NCBI GenBank assembly: GCA_046347195.1
Contig: JAXMGQ010000016.1
Coordinates: 1-64,000, forward strand
Direction: 5' to 3'
DNA length: 64,000 nt
From: TMP-86 sp046347195
GTDB lineage: Bacteria > Pseudomonadota > Gammaproteobacteria > Steroidobacterales > Steroidobacteraceae
The translations under genes were made by a program, and so were the position numbers. Positions 28,763 to 38,681 of this stretch are shown here, in pieces. The number at the start of each line of letters is the position of its first letter. Position 1 is the first letter of the stretch. The notes beneath the pieces are model-generated. The model made no database searches and was not told the DNA's origin. It saw nothing but the letters and a program-made list of their open reading frames with translations.

Positions 28763-30019
28763 TCAGCGACGCCGCCAGCGCAACAGCAGCGCCGCGGCGG
28801 CCAGGACGAGACAGCCGCCACCGAGCACCGCCACCGTCTGCAGGAAGCTCAGGCGCCCGTGCGCGACCAGCGTGAGCACAGGCGGGCTGAGGAACTGGCC
28901 CAGGAAGAAGCACCCGCCCCAGATGCCCATGCCGCGGCCGCGATGTTCGAAGTCGTACTGCGACAGCGCCCACGCGATCAGCGTCGGCAGCACGAATCCA
29001 CCGCCGAACTGCCCGATGGCATCGAAGGGCAGCCCCACCCGGTAGTCCGGTGACAGGCCGATGCCGAGGTAGGACACGCCGTAGGCCAGGAAGGAGACCG
29101 CCAGCAGCGTGCTCACGGGCGTCGGTGGCAGCCGCTTGAACACCATGCCGCCGATGATCGTGCCGCCACTGGCCAGCGTGACGATCAGGCCGATGCGCGA
29201 AGGCACCTCGACGCCGAGGTCGGAAAAGATGCGGCCGTGCTGCACGGCCTGCACGAAGTAGATGATGGACACGAGCAGCGTGACGGCGCAGATCTGGCCG
29301 GTGACGCGCCAGGGGAAATGGCGGCCGGCATCACCGCTGGCATCCCCGCCCACCCGCACGGCCGCGCCACCGTCCGCGTGCCGCGCCTCGATGCCCGCCT
29401 CACCGCCGGGGCGCCGTGCCGGCTCGGGCAGGTAGCGGATCGCCGCCGCCAGCACCAGCAGCCCCACGAGGTACAGGAGGAACGGTCCGCGCCAGTTCCA
29501 CGAGCCCAGCACCCCGCCCGCCACGATGTACATCGAGGAGAAGAAGGCGCCGGTCGACATCTGCAGGCCCAGCCACCGCCGGCGCTGGGCCCCTTGGAAA
29601 TAATCGCCCATCAGCGCGTTGCCCACGGTCAGCAGCGTCGCCTCCGCGACGCCCACCACCACCCGGCTGGCGATGATGGCGTGCAGGTCGTCGAAGGCCA
29701 TGGGCAGGAGTCCCGCGACCGAGAACGCCGCCAGCGCCACCAGCAGCAGGCGGCGCCGGCCCCAGCGGTCCGCGGCCACGCCGATCGGCGAGGAGAACAG
29801 CGCCACGCACAACGAGGGCACGGTGAGCACCATGGGCACGAGCAGTTCCCGGTCCGGCACCGAACTGAAGTGCGCGAACAGCGAGGGCAGCACCGGCACG
29901 AGCGAGGCGATGGCCATGACCGGCAGCGTGCTCAGCGCGAGCAGCGTCCACGCCTGCGCGGCACCGTAGTCCTGCGCGCCGCGCGCGGTTGCGATGGCAT
30001 CGCGCATCGCCGGGCTCAT
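28763..30019 (-). CDS. MFS transporter (island carrier 1)
   Basis: 418 residues, twelve membrane spans, MFS motif GVAADRWGRRRLLLVAL after the second span. Clear paralogue of the carrier at 43941-45125 (both have a PVLPSLF/PCIPLF opening, a VPDRELLVPM / VPGAQALVPM stretch and a VGVAEATLLTVGNALMGDYF / VGAAEGMLMTVGKSLIGDYY stretch). ATG overlaps the stop of the upstream MFS gene (ATGA). Likely imports the glycoside or its 3-oxo derivative or exports aglycone; inferred only from context. Confidence 0.9.
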   Translation of the reverse strand: MSPAMRDAIATARGAQDYGAAQAWTLLALSTLPVMAIASLVPVLPSLFAHFSSVPDRELLVPMVLTVPSLCVALFSSPIGVAADRWGRRRLLLVALAAFSVAGLLPMAFDDLHAIIASRVVVGVAEATLLTVGNALMGDYFQGAQRRRWLGLQMSTGAFFSSMYIVAGGVLGSWNWRGPFLLYLVGLLVLAAAIRYLPEPARRPGGEAGIEARHADGGAAVRVGGDASGDAGRHFPWRVTGQICAVTLLVSIIYFVQAVQHGRIFSDLGVEVPSRIGLIVTLASGGTIIGGMVFKRLPPTPVSTLLAVSFLAYGVSYLGIGLSPDYRVGLPFDAIGQFGGGFVLPTLIAWALSQYDFEHRGRGMGIWGGCFFLGQFLSPPVLTLVAHGRLSFLQTVAVLGGGCLVLAAAALLLRWRRR

Positions 30020-31257
30020 TCCATCGCCTCCTGCCGCACGATGTGCCGGCCCGCATGTCCGTGGTCCCATTGCACGAAGCCCACGGCCACCAGCGCGAGC
30101 GCCGCGGCCAAGAGGTACGGTGCGCCGGGAAACACCGGTACACCCCTGCCCTGCGAGAACAGACTGAACAGCCAGGGCATGAGCAGCGGCGTCAGCACCG
30201 CCGCCCCGCCATTGGCGCTGGCGATGACCCCCTGCAAGGTGCCCTGCAGGTCCGCCGCGACGCGCACCGACAGCATGCTCACCAGCGCAGGTCCCGCCAT
30301 GAATCCCATGGTCGTGAGCGGAATGCAGAGCAGCGCCACCCGCTCACCGTGCCCGAAGGCGAACCCCAGGAAACCCAGGGCGAGCATGGTCAGGCCCAGC
30401 GAGGCGGCACGCCGCGTGCCGATGTGCGCGTCGATCCAGCGCAGGAACCCGGCCTGCATGAAGACGGTGGCGATGCCATAGGCCGCCAGCGAGTAACCCA
30501 CCTGCCGCGAGGTCCAGCCATACACCTGCATGGTGAAGTAGGGCCAGGTCGCCGGCAACGTGGTCGTGGCGATGCGCTGGAACAGCACCGCAGCCATCAT
30601 CAGGTTCACCGGGGCGCGACGATGCAGCAGGAGCGAGGCGCCGAGCGGGTTGGCGCGACGCCAGGAGAACGGCCGGCGGGCCGAGGCCGGCAGCGACTCG
30701 CGCAGCACCAGCGCGCCGTAGATGACGTTCAGCAGGCTCAACGCCGCGGCGACGAAGAACGGCGTGCGCGTGCCATAGCCCGCGAGCAGCCCGCCTGCGG
30801 CCGGGCCGAGGATGAGACCCACGCCGAAGGCCGCCGCGATCGACCCGAAATTGCGCGTCCGGTGCGCCGCCGGCGTGACATCGGCGATGCAGGCGCCGGC
30901 GGTCGCGGCCGTGGCGCCGAACAGTCCGGTGAAGACCTGCGCGACGAACACCCAGGCGAGGCTCGGTGCGATGCCCATCAGCAGGTAGCTGCCGCCGAAG
31001 GCGGCCAGCGACGACAGCAGCACCGGCCGGCGGCCGGCATGATCGCTCAGCGAGCCGAGCAGCGGGCCGGCGAGGAACTGCACGGCGGCGAACACCGCGG
31101 TGAGCCAGCCGCCATAGATGGCCGCGCGCGCCAGCCCCTCGCCGCTCAGTTCCGTCAGGAGCCTGGGCATCACCGGCACCAGCAGGCCCATGCCCATGGA
31201 ATCGAGCGTCACCGTCAACAGGACGAACAGCAGCGCCCGCCGGTCCGGATGCTTCAA
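30016..31257 (-). CDS. MFS transporter, TetA-like (island carrier 2)
   Basis: 413 residues from TTG 31257, which follows AGGGGGG on the coding strand; no ATG is available near the start of conserved sequence. Twelve spans, SMGMGLLVPVMPRLL in span 1 and GSLSDHAGRRPVLL (motif A), as in TetA-type drug:H+ antiporters. First gene of a two-MFS operon with operator site B 42 bases upstream; divergent from the luciferase-like gene. Could export toxic aglycone or import substrate. Confidence 0.88.
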   Translation of the reverse strand: MKHPDRRALLFVLLTVTLDSMGMGLLVPVMPRLLTELSGEGLARAAIYGGWLTAVFAAVQFLAGPLLGSLSDHAGRRPVLLSSLAAFGGSYLLMGIAPSLAWVFVAQVFTGLFGATAATAGACIADVTPAAHRTRNFGSIAAAFGVGLILGPAAGGLLAGYGTRTPFFVAAALSLLNVIYGALVLRESLPASARRPFSWRRANPLGASLLLHRRAPVNLMMAAVLFQRIATTTLPATWPYFTMQVYGWTSRQVGYSLAAYGIATVFMQAGFLRWIDAHIGTRRAASLGLTMLALGFLGFAFGHGERVALLCIPLTTMGFMAGPALVSMLSVRVAADLQGTLQGVIASANGGAAVLTPLLMPWLFSLFSQGRGVPVFPGAPYLLAAALALVAVGFVQWDHGHAGRHIVRQEAME

Positions 31258-31298
31258 TGCGCCCCCCTGTTTTCCTTCCGCTTCGCACGGAAATTTTA

Positions 31299-31314
31299 TA
31301 GAATCACCATTCTG
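31299..31314. promoter_or_regulatory. TetR-type operator, site B
   Basis: TAGAAT-CACC-ATTCTG, one mismatch to the consensus. It lies just upstream of the MFS-MFS operon on the minus strand, overlapping an AT-rich TATAAA (minus strand) that could serve as its -10 box. Confidence 0.65.
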
Positions 31315-31385
31315 TTTTTGAGCGTACGGCGGCACGCCCCTGGAAGTCAATCCAGACGATACCGGTGCCAACCCGCACAATGGTC

Positions 31386-31401
31386 TAGAATCTGCATTCT
31401 A
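31386..31401. promoter_or_regulatory. TetR-type operator, site C (perfect palindrome)
   Basis: TAGAAT-CTGC-ATTCTA: both 6-base half sites perfect. 30 bases upstream of the luciferase-like gene and about 5 bases after a possible -10 box (CACAAT, 31376-31381). With site B it gives the divergent intergenic region two operators, one per direction. Confidence 0.72.
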
Positions 31402-31430
31402 TTACGGAACCGCGCCCGCCGGCACCGGTC

Positions 31431-32471
31431 ATGGAGAACCTCGACGTGAAATTCGGAATCGCCAATGCCATCCGCAACCACCCCGGCCACGCCTACCCGC
31501 TGCAGCGCGTGTACGAGGACTATGTCGGTGATGCCGTACTGGCCGAGGAACTGGGATTCGACTTCTCCTGGTACGGCGAGCACCGCATGACCCCGTGCCA
31601 GTGGACGCCCTCGCCGCTGGCGGTCTGTGCCTGGGTGGCCGCCAGGACCACGCGCCTGCGCGTCGGACCGCAGGTGCTGTGCCTGCCCTTCCATCACCCC
31701 TTGCGCGTGGCCGAGGACGTTGCGGTCATCGACAACCTCTCGGGCGGGCGCTTCGACTTCGGCGTGGGCGTGGGCTCGCAGTTCGAGGAATTCCAGACCT
31801 TCCGGCTCGACCCGAAGGAACGCATCGGGCGCACCTGGGAGGCGATGGAACTGATCGAGCGCTGCTTCCGCGAGGCCGGCACCTTCAGTTTCAAGGGCAG
31901 GTACTTCGACTTGCCCGAGATCACCTTCACGACCAAGCCCGTCCAGCCGCAGATGCCCATCTGGTGGGGCGGCGCGGGACCGAAGAACCTGCAGAAGGCC
32001 GCCGAGCGCGGTTACCACCTGATGGCGGGCGGGGACCTCGCGACCTCGCAGGCCTACGATGCCGCGCTCACCGCGGCCGGCCGCAACCCGGCCGAGCATT
32101 TCATCGGACCCATGACCTTCACCTGCATCGCGGACACCGAGGAACAGGCCTGGGAGGCCAGCCTCGAGGGCATCCACTACTTCATCAATTTCTACATGCT
32201 GAGGCGCAACCTGGAAGGCCAGCTGCCGGGTCCCCAGGCCGAGTTCACCCGCGAGGCGATCCGGCGGTCCAACCTGAAGCTCGAGGGCGGCTGGGCCATC
32301 GCGGTGGGCACGCGCGACCAGGTCGCGCGCTATTTCGAGAAGGTGCGCGATGGCGCGCGGGGCCGCATCACCCACCTCGTGTGCGCACCGCGACACGCGG
32401 GCATGAGCACCGAAGCGGCGCATCGCACCTTGCGCTGCTTCGCCAGCGATATCATGCCGCTGTTCCGCTGA
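31431..32471 (+). CDS. LLM class (luciferase-like) flavin-dependent oxidoreductase
   Basis: 346 residues. TIM-barrel FMN/F420 monooxygenase family: FSWYGEHR near residue 45, VAEDVAVIDNLSGGRFDFGVGVG at ~100-120 in two parts (the VGVG substrate/flavin loop) and PIWWGGAGPKNLQKAAERG. Single-gene unit with its own perfect operator (site C). In a glycoside island it may hydroxylate or open the released aglycone, but the reaction is not readable. A separate flavin reductase was not seen nearby. Confidence 0.9.
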   Translation: MENLDVKFGIANAIRNHPGHAYPLQRVYEDYVGDAVLAEELGFDFSWYGEHRMTPCQWTPSPLAVCAWVAARTTRLRVGPQVLCLPFHHPLRVAEDVAVIDNLSGGRFDFGVGVGSQFEEFQTFRLDPKERIGRTWEAMELIERCFREAGTFSFKGRYFDLPEITFTTKPVQPQMPIWWGGAGPKNLQKAAERGYHLMAGGDLATSQAYDAALTAAGRNPAEHFIGPMTFTCIADTEEQAWEASLEGIHYFINFYMLRRNLEGQLPGPQAEFTREAIRRSNLKLEGGWAIAVGTRDQVARYFEKVRDGARGRITHLVCAPRHAGMSTEAAHRTLRCFASDIMPLFR

Positions 32472-32544
32472 AGCCCGCGAACGGCGCGATGGCCCCGCCG
32501 GGCCACGGTGCCCGGTGCGCCACGGCGCCCGGCGGTGGCGATCG

Positions 32545-33855
32545 CTACAGGCTGTCGGCCACCACGGATTCGCACAACTCCTGCAAGCCTGATCGGGGCT
32601 TCGGATCCAGCGATGCCCGCAGCGCCTCCTCCGACAGGGACTCGAGCGTCATCTTTCCCGACAGGATGCGCTGGCCCAGTTCGCCCTGCCAGCCGGCGTA
32701 ACGCTGCTGGCGCAGGTTCGACAGCCGCTTCGATTCGTGGAGGCGCGCGGCCGCGAGCAGCGCGCGCGCGAGGGTGTCCATGCCGGCGATGTGCGCGCGG
32801 TACAGGTCCGCCGCATCCACCGATTGACGGCGGATCTTCGCATCGAAATTGAATCCGCCGCTGGTGAAGCCACCCGCCTCGATCAGGCTCAGCATCGCGG
32901 GCACGAGATCCTGGGCATTGTTGGGAAACTGGTCCGTGTCCCAGCCGTTGCGCGGATCGCCGCGGTTCATGTCGATGGAACCGAAGATGCCCTGGGCGAT
33001 GGCGCTGGCCACCTCGTGCTCGAAGTCGAGCCCCGCGAGCGTCGCGTGGTTCACCTCGATGTTCACCGCCACCTCGCGTGTCAGGCCATAGCGCTGCAGG
33101 AAGGCGTACACCGTGGCGACATCGCGATCGTACTGGTGCTTGGTGGGTTCGAAGGGCTTGGGCTCGATCAGGATGGCGCCCTTGAAGCCGATGCGGTGCT
33201 TGTGCTCCACCACCATCGACAGGAACCGCCCGTACTGGTCCATCTCGCGACGCAGGTCGGTGTTGAGCAGCGTGTCGTAGCCTTCACGGCCACCCCAGAG
33301 CACGTAGTTCTCACCGCCGAGGCGATGCGTGGTCTCCAGGCACCAGCGCACCTGCGAGGCCGCCCAGGCGAAGACCTCGGGGTCCGGATTCGTGGCCGCG
33401 CCCGCGGCGTAGCGCGGATGGCTGAACAGGTTCGCCGTGCCCCACAGCAGGCGCACGCCCGTGGCGGCCATGCGCCGGGCCATCGGCTCCTCGATCGAGC
33501 GCAGGTTGCGCTGGTGCGCCGCGAGCGTCGTGGCGGTGGCCATCGCATCGACGTCATGGAAGGTGAACCAGCCGACGCCCAGGCGCTGGAAGAAATCGAA
33601 GGCAGCCTCGAGCTTGTCCTCCGCCATGTCCTGCGTGATGGCGGCGCCCAGCCAGGGGCGCGGCAGCGTGCCGGCGCCGAAGATGTCGGCGCCCGGCCAG
33701 TTGAACGAATGCCAGTAGCACACCGCGCAGCGCAGCCAGTCGGCCATGCGCCGGCCGAGCACGAGGCGCCCGGCATCGTAGGCGCGGAAGGCGAATTCGT
33801 CCTGGGCGCCGGTGCCGGCAAAGCGGATCGCGGGGGTCGATGAGAACAGGCTCAT
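32545..33855 (-). CDS. xylA: xylose isomerase
   Basis: Interconverts xylose and xylulose (also other aldoses) with two divalent metals. 436 residues, close to the E. coli enzyme. Active-site His100 and Asp103 in FTFHDVD, WGGREGY (Trp/Glu region), LIEPKP (first metal Glu), NIEVNHATLAG (Glu/His metal ligands) and FNFDAK (Asp ligands) are all present. It is the last gene of the eight-gene minus-strand operon; ATG 33855 overlaps the xylB stop. Being inside a glycoside operon, its real substrate may be the pentose or an unusual ketose set free from a glycoside. Confidence 0.95.
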   Translation of the reverse strand: MSLFSSTPAIRFAGTGAQDEFAFRAYDAGRLVLGRRMADWLRCAVCYWHSFNWPGADIFGAGTLPRPWLGAAITQDMAEDKLEAAFDFFQRLGVGWFTFHDVDAMATATTLAAHQRNLRSIEEPMARRMAATGVRLLWGTANLFSHPRYAAGAATNPDPEVFAWAASQVRWCLETTHRLGGENYVLWGGREGYDTLLNTDLRREMDQYGRFLSMVVEHKHRIGFKGAILIEPKPFEPTKHQYDRDVATVYAFLQRYGLTREVAVNIEVNHATLAGLDFEHEVASAIAQGIFGSIDMNRGDPRNGWDTDQFPNNAQDLVPAMLSLIEAGGFTSGGFNFDAKIRRQSVDAADLYRAHIAGMDTLARALLAAARLHESKRLSNLRQQRYAGWQGELGQRILSGKMTLESLSEEALRASLDPKPRSGLQELCESVVADSL

Positions 33856-35306
33856 GGCGGGAGCTCTCCAAACAGGGGTATGAGTGATTGATACAGGCGG
33901 GTGAACAGCGGACGGCGCGAGCCGAACCAGCCGGTCCACCCAGGGTCGGGTTCGAAGATGCGATCCACCGGCGGTGCGGGGAACCGTGCGGCGTCGATCC
34001 GGCGCGTGAGGGCGGCCTGCGCGAGTCGCGCCGCCCCGAGCGCCGCGCCGACCTCGCCTCCGAGGCGGCGCGTCAGCGGCCGCCGCAGGGCCGAGGCCAG
34101 CAGCATGGCCCAGTGATCCCGGCGCGAGCCGCCGCCGCACAGCGAGATCTCACCGACCGCCGCACCGGCCTCGAGCAGCACCTCGAGTCCGTCGGCGAAT
34201 GCGAGTGCCACGCCGCAGAGCACCGCGTCCACGAGATCGGCAGGCCCGGTGGCCGCATCCAGTCCGAAGAAAACGCCCCGCGCGGCCGGGTCGTTGTGCG
34301 GCGTGCGCTCTCCTGAAAGGTAGGGCAGGAACAGCGGCGCCGCGCGCGGCGGTCCGTCCTGCCGCGCGGCCTCCACCGCTGCGGGCACATCGGCAAAACC
34401 GGCCAGTGCCGCGACCCATTGCAGCGATTCGCCCGCGCTCAGGATGACCGCCATCTGGTGCCAGGTTCCCGGCAGGCAGTGGCAGAAGGCATGCGCGGCG
34501 CGCTTGGGGTTAGGCATGAAGCGATCGTTCACGACGAACAGCACGCCCGAGGTGCCCAGCGACAGGAAGGCATCGCCGGGCGCCACGACGCCGATGCCGG
34601 CGGCGCTGGCCGCATTGTCGCCCCCGCCGCCGGCCACCACCACGCGCGGCAGGCCCAGCAGCTCCGGCGGCCTGCGGCGTGAGCGTGCCCGCGGGATCCG
34701 TGCCCTCCGCCAGCCGCGGCATCATGCCGATGTCCAGGCCCGAGGCAGCGAGCATGGCCGCCGACCAGTCGCGACGCGCGACGTCCAGCCACAGCGTGCC
34801 GGCCGCATCCGGACATCGCCCACCCTCGCCCGTGAGTCGCAGCCGCACGGAAGTCCTTGGGCAGCAACACCGTGGCCAGCCGCGCGAACACCTCGGGTTC
34901 GTGCTCGGCCACCCACAGCAGCTTCGGGGCCGTGAAGCCCGGCATCGCGAGATTGCCCGTGATCGCGCGGCTGCGCGGCTCGACGCTCAAGCTCCCCGCA
35001 TTGCGCGGCGCTGCGGCCATCGTTCCACAGGATCGCCGGGCGCAGCGGCCGATCGGCACGATCGAGCAGGGTTGCCCCATGCATCTGGCCCGAGAGCCCC
35101 ACGGCGCGAACGGCACGCCGATCCGCTGCCGGCATGCTCGCGCACGGCGGCCACCGGCCTGCCACCAGGATTCCGGATCCTGCTCGGACCAGCCCGGATG
35201 CGGGCGATCGACGCACAGCGGCGCGCTGGCCTGCGCCCTCACCTGCCCGGATTCCTCCAGCAGCAGCGCCTTGACGCCCGGGTGCCGATGTCGATGCCGA
35301 GAACAT
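33852..35306 (-). pseudogene. xylB: xylulokinase, several frame breaks
   Basis: FGGY sugar kinase pieces in successive frames: GIDIGT at the N-terminus, VKALLLEESGQVRAQ, then AVGLSGQMHGATLLD and PAILWNDGRS (sugar-binding), then PGFTAPKLLWVAEHEP, LDIGMMPRLAEGTDPAG, and finally in one long frame AGGGGDNAASAAGIG and FLPYLSGERTPHNDP. About six indels are needed; the total span (~485 codons) equals an intact XylB, so the gene length is preserved and errors are a real possibility. Lies between the second GMC gene and xylA in the same operon. Start probably ATG 35306 with a missing T in TTT soon after. Confidence 0.82.
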
Positions 35307-35319
35307 GCCGTGCGCTTCG

Positions 35320-36999
35320 CTACAGCCGGCCGGCCTTGAACTCTCGGGCGGCGAAGTTCGCCGCGCGCGCGGTCAATGCCATGTAGGTGAGCGACGGATT
35401 CACGCACGAAGAGGAGGACATGCAGGCGCCGTCGGTGAGGAACAGGTTCGGCACCTCGTGGGCGCGATTGTGGGCATCGAGCACCGCGCGAGCAGGATCC
35501 TCTCCCATGCGCGCGCCGCCCATTTCGTGGATGGCGGTGCCCGGCACGTCGGGCTTGTCGAGCGACAGCGCCACCTTGCCGCCCATGGCCTCGATCATGC
35601 GCCTCGCCTCGGCGGCCGCATCGGACATGGCGGCCATCTCGTTGTCGCCATGGCGCAGCCGGATCTTCAACTGCTGCAAGCCGAGCGCATCGCGCGCCGC
35701 CGACAGCGTGATGCGGTTCTCCTCGCGCGGCAGGCACTCGACGAAGGCGACGAGCGCGAACTGCCAGGGGCCCGGGGCGCGAAGCCGCGACTTGAGTTCC
35801 GCTCCGAAACCGGGGGAATCCTTGCCACGCGTGAAGCTGCGCTGGAAGGCGCCGCCCTGGTAGCTGTAGCCGCGCACGAATCGTGGATCGGAGGTCTCGA
35901 CGTTGCGGAACCGCGGCACGAGGATCCCCGTGGGCCGGTTGCCGAAGGTGGTGCGCTGCTCGAAGCCGCTCACCGGCCCCACCGCCGCCAGCGCATTGGC
36001 ATGATCCATGATGTAGCGGCCGAGCACGCCCGAGCCATTCGCCAGTCCGTGCGGAAACTGCTCGCTCGCCGAACGCAGCAGCACCCCGACGCTGTTGAAG
36101 GAGCCTGCGCACAGGAACACCAGGCGCGCGGTGTAGTGGGAGCCACGACGCGTGCGCGAGTCGATGGCCACGATGCCCGTGGCACGTCGCGTCCGCGGGT
36201 CGTGCACGATCCGCTCCACCGTCTGGTCGGTGAGCAGGGTGAGATTCCCGGTGGCGCGCGCCGCCGGGAGCGTCGAGCTCTGCGTGCTGAAGTAGGCGCC
36301 ATAGGAACAGCCGCGGCCGCAGATGCTGCGGTTCTGGCACACGCCACGGCCCTCCTTCGGCTCGGTGAGGTTGGCGACGCGGCCGATGATCAGCCGGCGC
36401 CCGGGGAACGCCGTCTCGATGGACTTCCGGGCATGCCGCTCGACGATGTTCAGCGCCATGCCCTTCTGGAAGCGTCCGTCCGGGAGCTGCGGCAGCCCAT
36501 CGGCTTCGCCGGACACGCCGATGAAGCGCTCGACATGGTCGTACCAGGGCGCAAGGTCAGCGTAGCGGATGGGCCAGTCGAGCCCATGGCCATCGCGCCG
36601 GTTCGCGCCGAAATCCAGGTCGCTCCAGCGATAGCTCTGCCGGCCCCACCCCAGCGACCGGCCGCCGAGCTGGTAGGCGCGGATCCAGCGGAACGGGGCG
36701 TCGGCATCCGTCTCGTACGGATGATCGCTGTCCTTGACGAAGTGATCGGCGGTCCACTCGTCGAACCCGCGCGCATGCATCTGCACGGAATAGTCACGCT
36801 TCAGCGCCGCCGTATCGCCGATGCCGTGGAAAGGCATCTGCCACGGCGCCTGGGTTTCATGGACATAGTCACGGATGTGCTCGATGCTGCGGCCCCGCTC
36901 GATCATCAGCACCTTCAGCCCCTGCCCGGTCAGCTCCTTGGCCGCCCAGCCCCCGGTGATACCCGAGCCGATGACGATGGCATCGAACTGCGCGGCCAT
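35320..36999 (-). CDS. GMC family FAD oxidoreductase, second copy (glycoside 3-dehydrogenase-like)
   Basis: 559 residues, the same length as the copy at 27074-28753 and clearly homologous (IVIGSGITGGWAAKEL, YQLGGRSLGWGRQSYR, CGRGCSYGAYFSTQSSTLP). Catalytic AIHEMGGARMG and CVNPSLTYMAL intact. No signal peptide; ATG shares a base with the stop of its subunit 3 (TGATG). The differences between the two copies are spread through the chain, so they likely serve different glycosides. Third from the end of the long minus-strand operon. Confidence 0.91.
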   Translation of the reverse strand: MAAQFDAIVIGSGITGGWAAKELTGQGLKVLMIERGRSIEHIRDYVHETQAPWQMPFHGIGDTAALKRDYSVQMHARGFDEWTADHFVKDSDHPYETDADAPFRWIRAYQLGGRSLGWGRQSYRWSDLDFGANRRDGHGLDWPIRYADLAPWYDHVERFIGVSGEADGLPQLPDGRFQKGMALNIVERHARKSIETAFPGRRLIIGRVANLTEPKEGRGVCQNRSICGRGCSYGAYFSTQSSTLPAARATGNLTLLTDQTVERIVHDPRTRRATGIVAIDSRTRRGSHYTARLVFLCAGSFNSVGVLLRSASEQFPHGLANGSGVLGRYIMDHANALAAVGPVSGFEQRTTFGNRPTGILVPRFRNVETSDPRFVRGYSYQGGAFQRSFTRGKDSPGFGAELKSRLRAPGPWQFALVAFVECLPREENRITLSAARDALGLQQLKIRLRHGDNEMAAMSDAAAEARRMIEAMGGKVALSLDKPDVPGTAIHEMGGARMGEDPARAVLDAHNRAHEVPNLFLTDGACMSSSSCVNPSLTYMALTARAANFAAREFKAGRL

Positions 37000-37544
37000 C
37001 AGAAGGATTGCCCCACCCAGTCGCTGGACCAGGCGCGTTCGCCCGGCCTCACCGGCAGGTCGGGATCGTACCGGCCCGGCACGAGCGAATACTGCAGCTC
37101 CTGCGCCGCGCCGATCTCGGAGGTGTAGTAGCCGAGGATCACGAGGTACTTGAGCTTCGCCCAGGAAGACCCGCGCTGTGCATAGGCGTGCGCGTCCACC
37201 TCGGCCAGCACCGCGGCCTGCCGGGAGGCCTCGAGGGCGAGGAACGGTCCTGTCGAGGCCGCCTCCAGCGCCAGCCTCACCTGCTCGAGGTCCGCCGGCG
37301 ATGTGTCGGTGAGTCCATGCGACAGCGCGAGGAGCAGGAAATCCGGCACGCCGGCCCGCCGCGCGCCCGGCGTGTCGGTATCCGGGATGATGAGATCACA
37401 CAGGCGTTCGAGCAGCGATCGTTGCCCCGCATCCGCCGGGATTCGCGATGCCGGAGGTGCAGCATCCGGGGACGCCGCCCACAGTTGCCGCGCGGCCAGG
37501 ATGGCGGGAGCCGCCGCGAGCAGGTCGCGACGCCGCCAGCTCAC
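36999..37544 (-). CDS. gluconate 2-dehydrogenase subunit 3 family protein, second copy
   Basis: 181 residues from a GTG that overlaps the Gfo/Idh gene's stop (GTGA). Tat-like signal SWRRRDLLAAAPAILAA; body LERLCDLIIPDTDTPGARRAGVPDF aligns with the first copy (DRICDLVIPATDTPG). Presumed export and electron-transfer partner of the GMC protein encoded immediately downstream. Confidence 0.87.
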   Translation of the reverse strand: MSWRRRDLLAAAPAILAARQLWAASPDAAPPASRIPADAGQRSLLERLCDLIIPDTDTPGARRAGVPDFLLLALSHGLTDTSPADLEQVRLALEAASTGPFLALEASRQAAVLAEVDAHAYAQRGSSWAKLKYLVILGYYTSEIGAAQELQYSLVPGRYDPDLPVRPGERAWSSDWVGQSF

Positions 37545-38681
37545 ACGCTCTCCCACACGGCGCCGCGCTGCGAGCTGCGCACCGAGGCCGCGACGAAGCG
37601 CATGCCCTGCAGGCCATCGCGCGCGCAAGGGTAGTCACGCAACGGCGCCTCGCCCCGCTGCACGCGGCGCACGTCCTCGATGAACCGCCGGTAGAGGACG
37701 GCGAAGGCTTCCAGGTACCCTTCCGGATGTCCCGCGGGCGTGCGGCTGGCGAGGCTGGCGGCCTCGCTCAGGTAGGGTTTGGCGGTGCGAAGCTGCTGCC
37801 AGGGACCCCCGGCCGGCTTGAACAACAGCGTGTTGGGTTCCTGCTGCGCCCACTCGAGGCCCGCGCGCGACCCGTACAGCCGGATGCGCAGCGCGATTCT
37901 CCTCGCCGCAGGCCACCTGCGAGCACACCAGCGAGCCCTTGGCACCGCCCTCGAGCCGCACCAGCATGTTGGCATCGTCCTCGAGCTGGCGGCCCGGCAC
38001 GAAGGCGGTGAGATCCGCGCACACCGACTGGATGCGCCGGCCGCTGATGAACTCCAGCAGGTTCGCCGCGTGCGTGCCGATGTCCCCCACGCAGCCGCTG
38101 ATGCCCGCGCGCTTCGGATCCGTGCGCCATTGCGCCTGCTTGTTGCCCTCGCGCTCCAGCGGGCTCATCAGCCAGTCCTGGTTGTACTCCACCAGCACCT
38201 TGCGCAGCTCGCCCAGCGACCCCTCGCGCACCAGCTCGCGCGCATGCCGCACCAGGGGATAGCCCGTGTAGTTGTGGGTCAGCGCGAACAGCGTGCTGCC
38301 CTTCTCGACGAGCTGCACGAAGCCTTCCGCCTCCTGCAGCGAGAAGGCCAGCGGCTTGTCGCAGATGACGGGGATGCCCGCCTCGAGGAAGGCCTTCGCC
38401 GCCGGATAGTGCAGATGGTTGGGCGTGGCGATGATGACGAAGTCAATGCCATCCGCGCGGCCGCGCTCGGCCTGCGCCATCGACTCGAAGGAGTCGTACG
38501 AGCGATCGAGATTCCAGTCCTCGGCGCTCGCCCGCGCGTTCGCCGGGTCGGCGGACATGGCGCCCGCGACCACCCGCGCCGCGCCGTCGAGTTCGGCCGC
38601 GATGCGGTGCACGGCGCCGATGAAGGCGCCGCGGCCGCCGCCGACGATGCCCGCGCGAAGCTTGCGATTGGCAGTGCTCAT
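37541..38681 (-). pseudogene. Gfo/Idh/MocA family sugar dehydrogenase, one frameshift
   Basis: NAD(P)-dependent oxidoreductase acting on cyclic polyols or sugars. N-terminal Rossmann fold RAGIVGGGRGAFIGAVHR, catalytic-loop motif VICDKPLAFSL, and GDIGTHAANLLEFISG in the C-terminal domain. The frame breaks near 37893-37900: dropping one base from the AATCGCG stretch (coding strand) restores GEENALRIRLYG and joins the second piece (GLEWAQQEPNTLLFKPAGG), giving ~380 residues. ATG 38681 overlaps the upstream isomerase stop (ATGA). Likely handles the 3-oxo or anhydro sugar made by the island. Confidence 0.87.
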
